Under the pieces are notes generated by a model, which had not been told where the DNA came from, made no database searches, and saw only the letters and a program-made list of their open reading frames with translations. Source: JBBTDV01 sp038042605 (lineage in GTDB: Bacteria > Bdellovibrionota > UBA1018). Taken from it: 25,865 nt of DNA. A program made the translations under genes and the position numbers. The stretch covers positions 1 to 25,865 of the forward strand of contig CAYHPW010000037.1 in assembly GCA_964358645.1 (NCBI GenBank), written 5' to 3'. The first letter of the stretch is position 1. Each line of letters starts with the position of its first letter. Below are positions 1 through 6,885 of this stretch, piece after piece.

Positions 1-323
1 CCACATAAAACGCAGCTGAGGCTGGATGCTCTCCGTCAAGGTGTCAAAGTCACGCAAAAAATTGTATCGACCAACTGTGGCGGCCTGGTTGCAAATACCG
101 TTCTGGTATTGTTTGCGAAGGCCAGCCAAAAAAAATGATCAAAATTGGAGAGGTCCCTACGAACGTCAACAGTAAGGAGCCGACTGCGGGCCACTTCTTT
201 TCCATTGACCAAAAGCGACCGGACTACCCGATGAACTACGCCGCCATTTTTAGTCCCGGTCATCGAAATCCACGTATACAGCTTTCCATCGGCCTGTAAG
301 AATATTACGCCGTCGAAGATCAC
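1..323 (-). pseudogene. Possible frameshifted remnant or partial gene of unknown function
   Basis: A minus-strand frame runs from a GTG at 323 to a stop at 36 and gives a plausible protein fragment (for example HRVVRSLLVNGKEVARSRL), but it has no convincing ribosome-binding site. At a run of eight T (minus strand, about 129-136) the next frame is open to the window edge and reads LAGLRKQYQNGICNQ and onward. A third frame is open just upstream (about 275-400) and then hits a stop. The pattern suits a gene broken by indels, or sequencing errors at homopolymers. I do not recognise the family; a weak resemblance of the GKEVAR stretch to DUF2914-like domains is not enough to name it. It lies downstream of, and on the same strand as, the HEPN/MNT pair. 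It may also be a chance open frame. Confidence 0.25.
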
Positions 324-417
324 TTCTCAAATCTAGCTTGTCCTTAATTTCGTGATCTAGAAGGCCATGTGACCAATGTGGAGCCGGGAGAGGCAATCTT
401 TCTATTAAGCGGAGCTA

Positions 418-717
418 CTAGAGCTGTACTTTCTCCAGTTCAATCTGTTTCTTGTATGATTCAGCCAGATGGCGCCGGTCAGCAAGTTCAACCTTTATTG
501 GCAAGGAGCTTTCTTCGAGCTCTAAGCGTATATTTGCCAAAAAACCAGCTGGCAACTCGTCTTTCGATTCAAAAAGGAGGTCAAGATCGGAGTATTGTTT
601 GTGGTCTCCCCTGGCCCTGGAGCCAAACACCCATACACTGACATTTTTAGTCTTTAGCGGATCAATAGCAATTTTTTTTACAATCTGCCAATGTCTCTCT
701 TCTAATCCATATGGCAT
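418..717 (-). CDS. mntA: MNT-type nucleotidyltransferase, probable antitoxin of a HEPN/MNT pair
   Basis: This 99-residue protein carries the minimal nucleotidyltransferase signature GSX10DXD: G32-S33 in GSRARGD, then D44 and D46 in SDLDLL. A following IKVELAD stretch may supply the third acidic position. The length fits stand-alone MNT proteins. In characterised HepT/MntA pairs the MNT enzyme transfers AMP to a tyrosine of the HEPN toxin and so inactivates it. The HEPN gene lies directly upstream and ends three bases before this ATG, so translation is probably coupled; no strong ribosome-binding site of its own is visible. The family call is firm. The antitoxin role is inferred from the pairing. 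Confidence 0.85.
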   Translation of the reverse strand: MPYGLEERHWQIVKKIAIDPLKTKNVSVWVFGSRARGDHKQYSDLDLLFESKDELPAGFLANIRLELEESSLPIKVELADRRHLAESYKKQIELEKVQL

Positions 718-720
718 GAT

Positions 721-1095
721 TCAGTAAGCTCTCAGATTTTTATACAACTTCTTAACATCATCGAGGAATGGGCGGCATTTTGAGTAAACAAGCTCGGCCA
801 GTTCTTCTTTGTAAGTGTGCGACGTCAGATTTCTCAGATCAAGATAATCAATCCATTTTTCTGCGGAATCAATCATCCCTTCCTGGGCGAGCTCACGCAC
901 TATCGTCTTAGGCGCGTTGGAAAGTAATCCAAGCGTTTTCCTGCTCAGCTTCCATGAAAGCTCCACGCAAAACTCAAATCTCTGGATGGTGGCATCCCTG
1001 TTTAAATCGGTCTTTGGTGCCTGAAGAGCGAGATCAAAAGACTTGATGGCTTTTTCAAATTCATCGAATGCTATCTTGTTTGACATATGCCCCAT
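721..1095 (-). CDS. hepT: HEPN-domain protein, probable HepT-type RNase toxin (HI0074 family)
   Basis: The 124-residue, helix-rich protein contains the motif R88-N-L-T-S-H93-T-Y95, exactly the RX4HXY of HepT toxins. In those, Arg and His form the RNase site of the dimer and Tyr is the residue that partner MntA adenylylates. HI0074-family proteins were first described as nucleotidyltransferase substrate-binding partners, which matches the MNT gene just downstream. The start is uncertain between the ATG at 1095 and a second ATG nine bases later; neither has a clear Shine-Dalgarno. A GNRA-type hairpin sits against the first start. The active-site motif is intact, so the toxin is probably functional. 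The role as toxin-antitoxin is inference from family and order. Confidence 0.85.
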   Translation of the reverse strand: MGHMSNKIAFDEFEKAIKSFDLALQAPKTDLNRDATIQRFEFCVELSWKLSRKTLGLLSNAPKTIVRELAQEGMIDSAEKWIDYLDLRNLTSHTYKEELAELVYSKCRPFLDDVKKLYKNLRAY

Positions 1096-1113
1096 GGCGC
1101 TTTCGCAAACGCC
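1096..1113 (-). promoter_or_regulatory. Hairpin with GCGA tetraloop abutting the hepT start
   Basis: Read on the minus strand the bases GGCGTTT-GCGA-AAGCGCC form a seven-pair stem (one G-U pair) closed by a GCGA loop of GNRA type, ending immediately before the ATG at 1095. It would occupy the place where a ribosome-binding site is expected. It could limit translation of the toxin or act as a DNA operator for autoregulation. Only the structure is seen; the function is inferred. Confidence 0.4.
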
Positions 1114-1260
1114 AAATAAAAATCAAGTTGCTTATATTACAACAGCCGCGTTCATGACCTTAACAGCGTCTACTATAGTATTGTAACCTTAAGCTTATAA
1201 AGATGTAACCGGTTTTAGATCGCTTGAGACAATCCGCTCCTCATTTCCCTAACCCACTAA

Positions 1261-1290
1261 TTTGACATATTGCGTCAAAAATGGCATTAA
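1261..1290 (+). promoter_or_regulatory. Promoter with inverted repeat TTTGAC-N7-GTCAAA over the -35 box
   Basis: TTGACA at 1262-1267 is a perfect -35 hexamer. Seventeen bases later comes CATTAA (1285-1290), a weak -10. The -35 is the left arm of an inverted repeat, TTTGAC (1261-1266) and GTCAAA (1274-1279), separated by seven bases. A protein bound there would overlap the polymerase site. Almost the same arrangement occurs at 8838-8857 upstream of the motor operon. It faces the S8 lipoprotein gene at 1346, in the divergent gap between it and hepT. Confidence 0.5.
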
Positions 1291-1345
1291 TACTCCGTTT
1301 TAGGACGGTGTAACTACCATTGACCACAAGAAGGATGGAATCAGG

Positions 1346-3412
1346 ATGTTTGCTCAGATAAATAGACTCTGTAGAAAATCACCAAAATATTCAGTGCTTT
1401 TGTTCTCTGTGTTTCTGGCTGTCAGCTGTGCGCCGAAACATGATCAGACCTTTGAGAAAAAACTTGAGTCAGCGATTATTAGGATGCAAAACGGTGAGCT
1501 GGTCAGACAAATCGAGGATTCACAAAAAAGTAATTCAGCAAGCTTGCTGTCTGATGCAGGTGAGTTTGTTGAACCGGCACCTTTAGTGCCACCTGTAGTG
1601 ATAGAAAACTTAACTAGCGCGTCCTCACCGGCAAATGTGGATCCATGCCTGGAGCAGATTCCATTAGCTGATTTTTTATTATCAGCTGCAAGCATTACGG
1701 GGGATGTGGATATCAGTATTGGAACAATCGATGTTCGTAAGGCAGCCGCCGAAAAACTATGTGCCTGCATGCGCAAGCAAATGGAACGGCCCACCCTGCT
1801 TTCTGCTGCCTTTGAATATTTCAGGTATGTAAAACTTGATAAGAATGAGAAGCCGCTTTCAACCCTAAGCGACAATGACCTCAAAGCTTTCCTTGAGGCC
1901 AATAGGTTTGGAACTATCGATATTTTGCTGGGAGGCTCGAAAGTCAGCAAGTTACGCAGCAGCTTCTCTGATAACGAGATACAAGAACTGGTAGCTCTTG
2001 CTTCAAATCACAAGAAAGCTCTCTTTACGGCTTCTGCAAATATCTTTGCCATGGTCGAATCGAACTTGGATGTCTTTGAGGAGCTTGGCAAGACCGTAAA
2101 CAGGTATCGGCTGCTGCTAGGGTTAAACAAGCTTTCTAAGGCTCTTAACTCTGCGGCTTTAGCAACTAATGAGGTGAGTAATGTGCTGGATGAAATAATC
2201 GATATTTTCCCACTAGATGAAATATTCATGGCGGCTGACAATTTTGATACGTTGCCTTCAGATTTTCTTCTGCCATACGCTATTATATCAGTAGTTCCGA
2301 ACGTCGGGAGTGAACTCGATCAACTTGATATTAGAGAAAATCCGTTTCTGGTCGCGACGGAGGCCTGGGGCAACCTGGGTGGTTCTTCATTATCAGTTGC
2401 AAATGCAAGCACGTTGTATTCAGTATCGCGTGATATGTATGATACGGTACCGATGCCCGAACATCCTCAGCCAGCTGCGGACGCTGCTCATGTCGCGATA
2501 CTTGATTCTGGAATTGATTTTCGCTCATTCCCTGATCTTGGATTGTTTTTAGGCAGAGAAGGGAAGAGCGGTGAATTGGCTTCGCACGATTATGCCGATG
2601 GTGATAGCAACCCGTATTTACCTGCAATTGACGATTTTTCGCACGGTTCTGGTACCTCAGCCACACTGCTTACTATAGTTGCTAATTACGCGCCGGAGAT
2701 CCTAAGGGAAAGGAAGCTCGATCTGGCTGTGTGGAAGACGGTATCGCTTCGTGAGTTGCTTTCTGGTAAGTATCAAAGAGCTCAGAGTTGGACTAATAGA
2801 TTATCATGCTTTGATGCTGTTTTAGATAATTCCACCAGCGGCGATGAGCGTCTTAAACCAAAAGTGGTTTCAGTTTCACTTTCGTTCAATACCTATGATT
2901 TCCTAGGTATGGTACCAAATGGAGAACTAATTAAAAATACACCGTGGCTATGGGTGATGGCGGCAGGCAATGATGGAGTCGATGTCAACGCTGGAATTCT
3001 ACCATCATGCTTTAGTGATCTGCCTGCTGATAAACGTAATGATTCAAGAATTCTCTGTGTTGGGGCTCTGGTGCGCGGGATGGCTGGCAAAGCTAATGAC
3101 AAGATAGCTGGTTACTCTAATTTTGGTGATCGGGTGGATGTGTACGCTTATGATAGCTATATAAGTTTATGTCCTAACGGTACATCGTGTTCGACACCTG
3201 CTATTTCAGGTGCAGCTGCAATCCTGGCGGCGAAATTTCCAATGCTCTCTCCTGAGCAGATAAAGGAAGTTATATTGGAATCCGCGGAGGAGCAAACACT
3301 TGAGGTTGATGGCAAAAAGATGAACTCTGTAAAGAGAACTGTCATGGTCTTTGACCCGTCCAAAAGGATTCAGGTAGCTATCGAAAATGCTAAGAAGAAG
3401 CTTGGTCTTTGA
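1346..3412 (+). CDS. Subtilisin-family (S8) serine peptidase, secreted lipoprotein
   Basis: A 688-residue protein with an N-terminal signal ending in the lipobox LAVSC (Cys about 28), so it is probably lipid-anchored. Residues about 35-375 match no domain I recognise and contain several cysteines, including a C-A-C pair. The C-terminal third is a subtilisin fold. D387 lies in AILDSGID, H433 in HGSGTSAT, the oxyanion Asn N542 in MAAGND, and S614 in NGTSCSTPAISG. The catalytic Asp/His/Ser set is complete, though the block after Ser is GTSCSTP rather than the usual GTSMAxP. The N-terminal half may be a propeptide or a targeting domain. The ATG has AAGGA about ten bases upstream. It is a single gene with its own promoter, convergent with a flagellin gene. 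Substrate unknown. Confidence 0.88.
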   Translation: MFAQINRLCRKSPKYSVLLFSVFLAVSCAPKHDQTFEKKLESAIIRMQNGELVRQIEDSQKSNSASLLSDAGEFVEPAPLVPPVVIENLTSASSPANVDPCLEQIPLADFLLSAASITGDVDISIGTIDVRKAAAEKLCACMRKQMERPTLLSAAFEYFRYVKLDKNEKPLSTLSDNDLKAFLEANRFGTIDILLGGSKVSKLRSSFSDNEIQELVALASNHKKALFTASANIFAMVESNLDVFEELGKTVNRYRLLLGLNKLSKALNSAALATNEVSNVLDEIIDIFPLDEIFMAADNFDTLPSDFLLPYAIISVVPNVGSELDQLDIRENPFLVATEAWGNLGGSSLSVANASTLYSVSRDMYDTVPMPEHPQPAADAAHVAILDSGIDFRSFPDLGLFLGREGKSGELASHDYADGDSNPYLPAIDDFSHGSGTSATLLTIVANYAPEILRERKLDLAVWKTVSLRELLSGKYQRAQSWTNRLSCFDAVLDNSTSGDERLKPKVVSVSLSFNTYDFLGMVPNGELIKNTPWLWVMAAGNDGVDVNAGILPSCFSDLPADKRNDSRILCVGALVRGMAGKANDKIAGYSNFGDRVDVYAYDSYISLCPNGTSCSTPAISGAAAILAAKFPMLSPEQIKEVILESAEEQTLEVDGKKMNSVKRTVMVFDPSKRIQVAIENAKKKLGL

Positions 3413-3426
3413 TCTAGGGTTAAATT

Positions 3427-3450
3427 GGGGCCAACTCATAAGTTGGCCCC
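3427..3450. terminator. Strong hairpin between convergent genes
   Basis: GGGGCCAACT (3427-3436), a CATA loop and AGTTGGCCCC (3441-3450) give a perfect ten-pair stem 15 bases after the S8 stop codon. Only a short A/T-rich tail follows on either strand (no T tract on plus; AATTTAA on minus), so it is not a textbook intrinsic terminator. Its position between two converging genes still favours termination or mRNA end protection. Confidence 0.6.
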
Positions 3451-3460
3451 GGCTTAAGAA

Positions 3461-3485
3461 TCCTACAAGCACTATGCTGGTAGGA
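3461..3485. terminator. Second hairpin between convergent genes, likely for the flagellin mRNA
   Basis: TCCTAC (3461-3466) pairs with GTAGGA (3480-3485), with an inner AGC/GCT pairing (3468-3470 and 3476-3478). On the minus strand it is reached first after the flagellin stop at 3513 and is followed by TTCTT. Together with the hairpin at 3427-3450 it makes a tandem structure separating the two transcripts. Confidence 0.4.
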
Positions 3486-3512
3486 CTGGGCGCAAACCCT
3501 GTGGAGTCAAAT

Positions 3513-4346
3513 TTACAATAATTTTATCGCATGCATTGGGGAAGAGTTTGCCTGAGCTAAAACAGCTACCCCTGCTGCTTGTAGGACGTTTTGACGGACC
3601 AACTCGCCTGTTTCTGAAGCCATGTCGACGTCAGCGATCCTAGACCGCGCTAGCATGAAGTTTTCCTTCGCGATACCTAAGTTGTTAACGGTTGCATGAA
3701 GCTTGTTTTGTATGGCTCCTAACTTGGCACGCACAGAAAATACCTTGCTGATCGCCGTATCAACGGTATCCATGGAATCTCTTGCTCCGTCGATGTTTTC
3801 ATAATTCAAGCCGTCCAAGCCAATGGACGAGATGCGGACATCATTTTCTTCGGTGTTGAACTGGATCCTATCAGCTGGATCATTTCTTGTGCCCACTTGA
3901 AATTCTAGCAATGTCTTAGGGCCATCACCGGTCAAAAGCTTAACACCGCTGAAGTTAGTCGTTTGTGCGATTCGGTCTATCTCCTGAACCAATGTCTGCA
4001 CTTCCTCGTTTATATAACCGCGTTCATGATCACCTATTGTGTCTGAAGAAGCCTGGATCGCTAATTCACGAAGACGACCCAGCACGTTTGATATTTCGCT
4101 GAGACCGCCTTCGGCGACCTGAGCGAAAGAGATGCCATCATTTGCGTTGCGCTCCGCTTGGGTCATTGATCTTATCTGAGTTCGCAGGTTCTCACTTATG
4201 GAAAGACCTGCAGCATCATCGCCGGAGCTTGTGATTCTTTGACCGGAAGCTAGTCTCTTATAAGATAGCGCTACAGATTCGCTCGTATTACTTAATGCAC
4301 GGCTTGCCGCCAGTGCCGCCATATTCGTGCCTATTCTTAAGCCCAT
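3513..4346 (-). CDS. fliC: Flagellin (copy A), short form without a variable outer domain
   Basis: The 277-residue protein has the conserved flagellin N-terminus (MGLRIGTN..., LASGQRI, DDAAGLSISE, NANDGIS, AEGGLSEI) and C-terminus (LGAIQNKL, ARSRIADVDMASE, LVRQNVL, LAQAN), which form the coiled-coil D0/D1 core. The centre between them is only about 80 residues, so the surface-exposed D2/D3 domains are essentially absent. AGGAGG stands nine bases before the ATG at 4346. It shares length and architecture with the gene at 4768-5601 but is clearly diverged from it, so the pair is an old duplication rather than a recent copy. It would be exported by a flagellar secretion system encoded elsewhere. 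Confidence 0.97.
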   Translation of the reverse strand: MGLRIGTNMAALAASRALSNTSESVALSYKRLASGQRITSSGDDAAGLSISENLRTQIRSMTQAERNANDGISFAQVAEGGLSEISNVLGRLRELAIQASSDTIGDHERGYINEEVQTLVQEIDRIAQTTNFSGVKLLTGDGPKTLLEFQVGTRNDPADRIQFNTEENDVRISSIGLDGLNYENIDGARDSMDTVDTAISKVFSVRAKLGAIQNKLHATVNNLGIAKENFMLARSRIADVDMASETGELVRQNVLQAAGVAVLAQANSSPMHAIKLL

Positions 4347-4572
4347 ACGTTTCTTCCTCCTGCCTTGGCGGGATGTAAAAACACCCGTTAGGCATCATGT
4401 GCCAAACAAAACTACTAGTTAGAAACGTCTGGGAGTTCTTAGAACCACAGATGATGAGCCATTAATAAAGAAAGAACTTCATTATTCAAGCTCATCAAAG
4501 CAAGAAAATCTTTTTACCGCCTTATGCAACAGCAATGTACACTCGGCAGACGTTATCAGCTTCTCGTGGGGT

Positions 4573-4599
4573 TTATTCCTCTTGCAGCTGACAACTTTA
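4573..4599 (-). promoter_or_regulatory. Sigma-28 (FliA)-like promoter for flagellin A
   Basis: On the minus strand TAAAGTTG (4599-4592) is followed after exactly 11 bases by AGGAATAA (4580-4573). The flagellar sigma-28 consensus is TAAAGTTT-N11-GCCGATAA. The -35 box matches seven of eight positions; the -10 keeps only ATAA. The leader to the ATG would be about 220 bases. The same -35 occurs upstream of flagellin B, which strengthens the call. Confidence 0.5.
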
Positions 4600-4680
4600 C
4601 TATCGACATAACCATCCCTTACTTGAGTAAAACAGTATAACTTAACAATCCGCATTCAATTGCTAATCATACCGCCCACT

Positions 4681-4727
4681 TAAGAAAGCCCGGAGAACTG
4701 TTTAATACGCTACCATGCTCCCCGGGC
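4681..4727 (-). terminator. Intrinsic terminator of flagellin B
   Basis: On the minus strand GCCCGGGGAG (4727-4718) pairs with CTCCGGGC (4695-4688), with a two-base bulge, and is followed by TTTCTTA (4687-4681). It lies about 40 bases after the stop of the upstream flagellin gene and should keep the two flagellin transcripts separate. Confidence 0.65.
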
Positions 4728-4767
4728 CTCGGGTTTGGTGGGGTTGGTAAAACAACAGATCAACTAA

Positions 4768-5601
4768 CTAAGCCAAAAGCTTGAGAGCCAGCAAGTTGTT
4801 CTGATTAGCTTGACTGAGGACCGAAGTGCTGGCCGAAGCCAGGATATTCTGCTTCGTGAGCTCCGCAGTTTCGGATGCCATATCGACATCAAAAATGCGG
4901 CTCCGTGCTGCAGAAAGGTTCTCGTCATAAACCAACATATTATTTACCGCTGACTGAAGCCTGTTCTGCAAAGCGCCGAGCTCAGAACGACGTTCCATGA
5001 GTCTGCCTATCGACTCATCAAGAACCGTCAAATTCTTCTGGGCATCTTCTTTGGTCACTACAGTAATGTCCGATACACCCAACGCAGCCGCGGTAATATT
5101 GGTCTTAGCTGGATCAAAACTAATGCGGTCTGTTTCGGGATTATTCCCAAGCCCTACCTGGATATCTTTTAAACCGTCTTCACCGCTCAACAGCTTATGA
5201 CCGTTGTATTCAGTGGAAAAAGCTATCCGATCTATATCAGCTCTTAGTTGCTGCACTTCCTTGTCTATCAGTGATCTTTCAGAATCATTGATCGTATCCG
5301 ATGCGGCCTGAATTGAAAGTTCACGGAATCGAACCAGCGTGTTCGATATTTCGCTCATACCTCCTTCTGCTGTTTGAATTAATGAAATGCCGTCATTGGC
5401 GTTTCTGACGTCTTGCCGGATCGATCGAATATGACTGCGCATTGTTTCGGCAATGGCCAAGCCAGCAGCATCATCGCCAGCCCGATATATTCTAGATCCA
5501 GAGGCAAGTTTTTCCATCGAAGCTTTTTGGGCGTTAATAGTTAATTGTAACGTCCTCTGAGCTGAGATGGATTGTGTGTTTGTTGATACACGTAGACCCA
5601 T
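4768..5601 (-). CDS. fliC: Flagellin (copy B), short form
   Basis: A flagellin of 277 residues from the chosen ATG at 5601. Conserved blocks are MGLRVSTN, LASGSRI, DDAAGLAIAE, NANDGIS, AEGGMSEI at the N-terminus, and LGALQNRL, ARSRIFDVDMASE, LTKQNIL, LSQAN at the C-terminus. A longer reading from a GTG at 5610 adds three residues, but then AGGAGG would almost touch the start. With ATG at 5601 the sequence begins MGLR like copy A and AGGAGG is ten bases away, so I prefer it. Like copy A it lacks the variable outer domains. It has the better sigma-28 promoter (5771-5798), a hairpin-rich leader and its own terminator. Confidence 0.97.
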   Translation of the reverse strand: MGLRVSTNTQSISAQRTLQLTINAQKASMEKLASGSRIYRAGDDAAGLAIAETMRSHIRSIRQDVRNANDGISLIQTAEGGMSEISNTLVRFRELSIQAASDTINDSERSLIDKEVQQLRADIDRIAFSTEYNGHKLLSGEDGLKDIQVGLGNNPETDRISFDPAKTNITAAALGVSDITVVTKEDAQKNLTVLDESIGRLMERRSELGALQNRLQSAVNNMLVYDENLSAARSRIFDVDMASETAELTKQNILASASTSVLSQANQNNLLALKLLA

Positions 5602-5611
5602 ACTCCTCACT

Positions 5612-5746
5612 CCTCCTCTTGAGGCACTTCAGTGTCTGTCGCACAAAACAAACCTGTATTGTGCGGCTCAACACCGGGTACCTAAGTTAGTTAAATTGGC
5701 AGGAATTTGCTGTACCCCTGCCTAAAGGGTTCTGGACCCAATCCAG
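5612..5746 (-). promoter_or_regulatory. Structured 5' leader of flagellin B mRNA
   Basis: Between the sigma-28 promoter and the start lie four or five potential hairpins, in minus-strand order: CTGGA/TCCAG (5746-5732), GGCAGG/CCTGCC (5722-5698), GCACAA/TTGTGC (5664-5641), CACT/AGTG (5634-5625) and CCTC-AA-GAGG (5624-5615). The last pairs with part of the Shine-Dalgarno AGGAGG (5617-5612) and could hide it. Several GGA triplets are present, as in CsrA sites, but no CsrA gene is in the window. The structures are seen; regulation is inferred. Confidence 0.45.
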
Positions 5747-5770
5747 ATATTTCCCCTTTTATTACTGATT

Positions 5771-5798
5771 TAATCGGTCTAGTATTAGAATAACTTTA
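5771..5798 (-). promoter_or_regulatory. Sigma-28 (FliA)-type promoter for flagellin B
   Basis: On the minus strand TAAAGTTA (5798-5791) matches seven of eight bases of the flagellar -35 TAAAGTTT. After 11-12 bases comes GACCGATTA (5779-5771), which contains the CCGAT core of GCCGATAA. Transcription would start near 5762, leaving a leader of about 160 bases. Confidence 0.75.
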
Positions 5799-5850
5799 GA
5801 CTTTTTTAGTATGGAATACGGTTGATAAAAATCCTATTATAATTTCTTTG

Positions 5851-6819
5851 CTAACCTTTTTTTATCATTAGATAAAGTTTTTTCGCAGCGCTATATGGAT
5901 CATTTTTCCTTTGTATAAGCAGATCAATAATTTTTTTACCTGCCATAGAATTTAGAGAATTATCAATAGATAGCTGTAGTTTTTCTATCAAGATTTCTGC
6001 CAATTGACTTTTTAAAAATTCTTTCTGTATTTCAAATCTTTTGCCTGACTCGGACAGGAATTTTTGGTGTTCAAAAATCGTTTTAAATAAATCATCCAAG
6101 CCCTGTTCACGTGTTGCTTCCGTTTTTGTTACCGGCGTAATCCAGCCATTATGATGCGGTCCCATGCTTATCATAAGATTAAGCTCACGAACCAGCTGGT
6201 CCGCTTCCGGGCGATCACATTTATTAACCACAAATATGCCAGCTATTTCCATCAGGCCAGCCTTCATAACCTGCACGTAGTCACCGCTTTCGGGCACTAA
6301 AATTACAACCACTGTTTGTGCAACCTGTAAGATGTCAAGCTCGGTTTGACCCACGCCAGCGGTTTCAATAATCAGAACATCAAAACCAGCGGCGTCCAAA
6401 AGCAGTAAAACCTCTCTAGTCGATCGCGAAAGCCCCCCGCGCTTTCCGCGTGTACCGAACGACCTGATATATACACCCTTGTCGATGGCATGCCTTTGCA
6501 TGCGTATCCTGTCACCTAGTATAGCTCCGCCAGAAAACGGGCTTGATGGATCAACAGCGACAACGGCAACGCTTTTCCCGCTGGCCCTAAGTCTTGTTAT
6601 CAATCCATCGACGATTGTTGATTTTCCAGCTCCAGGCGGGCCGGTTATGCCCCATATTTGGGCATGGCCAGTATGCTTGTATAAACGCTCTATAATTCCA
6701 GCGGAATCAGGCTCTGCATTTTCAACTCTAGAGATAAGGCGTGCAAGTGAAAGCCTGTCGCCTTTCAACATTCCTTCAATCAATTTCTCGAATTGCGTAG
6801 GTGTCTTGTTTTTAGCCAT
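5851..6819 (-). CDS. meaB: MeaB/ArgK-family G3E P-loop GTPase
   Basis: A 322-residue protein with Walker A GPPGAGKST (residues 60-68), the VDPSSPFSGGAILGDRIRM block typical of MeaB, a switch/Walker B region IIETAGVGQTE and the guanine-specificity motif NKCD. MeaB proteins chaperone B12-dependent acyl-CoA mutases, guarding adenosylcobalamin loading and rescuing the inactivated enzyme. Its usual partner, methylmalonyl-CoA mutase, is not in this window. Length and motifs are normal. The ATG at 6819 has only a weak purine stretch upstream. The 3' end has an A7 run just before the stop and no clear terminator; the sigma-28 promoter of flagellin B lies in the short gap after it. Confident in family, less so in the partner. 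Confidence 0.92.
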   Translation of the reverse strand: MAKNKTPTQFEKLIEGMLKGDRLSLARLISRVENAEPDSAGIIERLYKHTGHAQIWGITGPPGAGKSTIVDGLITRLRASGKSVAVVAVDPSSPFSGGAILGDRIRMQRHAIDKGVYIRSFGTRGKRGGLSRSTREVLLLLDAAGFDVLIIETAGVGQTELDILQVAQTVVVILVPESGDYVQVMKAGLMEIAGIFVVNKCDRPEADQLVRELNLMISMGPHHNGWITPVTKTEATREQGLDDLFKTIFEHQKFLSESGKRFEIQKEFLKSQLAEILIEKLQLSIDNSLNSMAGKKIIDLLIQRKNDPYSAAKKLYLMIKKG

Positions 6820-6885
6820 CTTATAGAGAGTCTTTGGTTTAACAAAACTAATGAACTAGGTCAATTTTGCCGATAGCGGGATAGA

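Larger units (their letters stand above)
4347..4767. other. Non-coding region between the two flagellin genes
   Basis: These 421 bases hold no convincing gene. On the minus strand they contain, in order of transcription, a terminator for flagellin B (4681-4727), a sigma-28-like promoter (4573-4599) and an approximately 220-base leader of flagellin A. The leader contains a short inverted repeat, GTTCT-T-AGAAC, at about 4435-4445. Confidence 0.6.

Noticed and set aside
369..727. Two overlapping plus-strand frames across the MNT gene
   Set aside because: The minus strand carries the nucleotidyltransferase motifs; the plus frames have no recognisable features.
1444..1950. Open frame of 168 codons on the minus strand inside the S8 gene
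   Set aside because: Antisense to a well-supported protein; Ser/Leu-rich composition typical of shadow frames and no ribosome-binding site.
4390..4405. TGGCAC...TGC on the minus strand as a sigma-54 promoter
   Set aside because: The GG to GC distance is ten bases, not the required twelve, and a sigma-28 match lies upstream.
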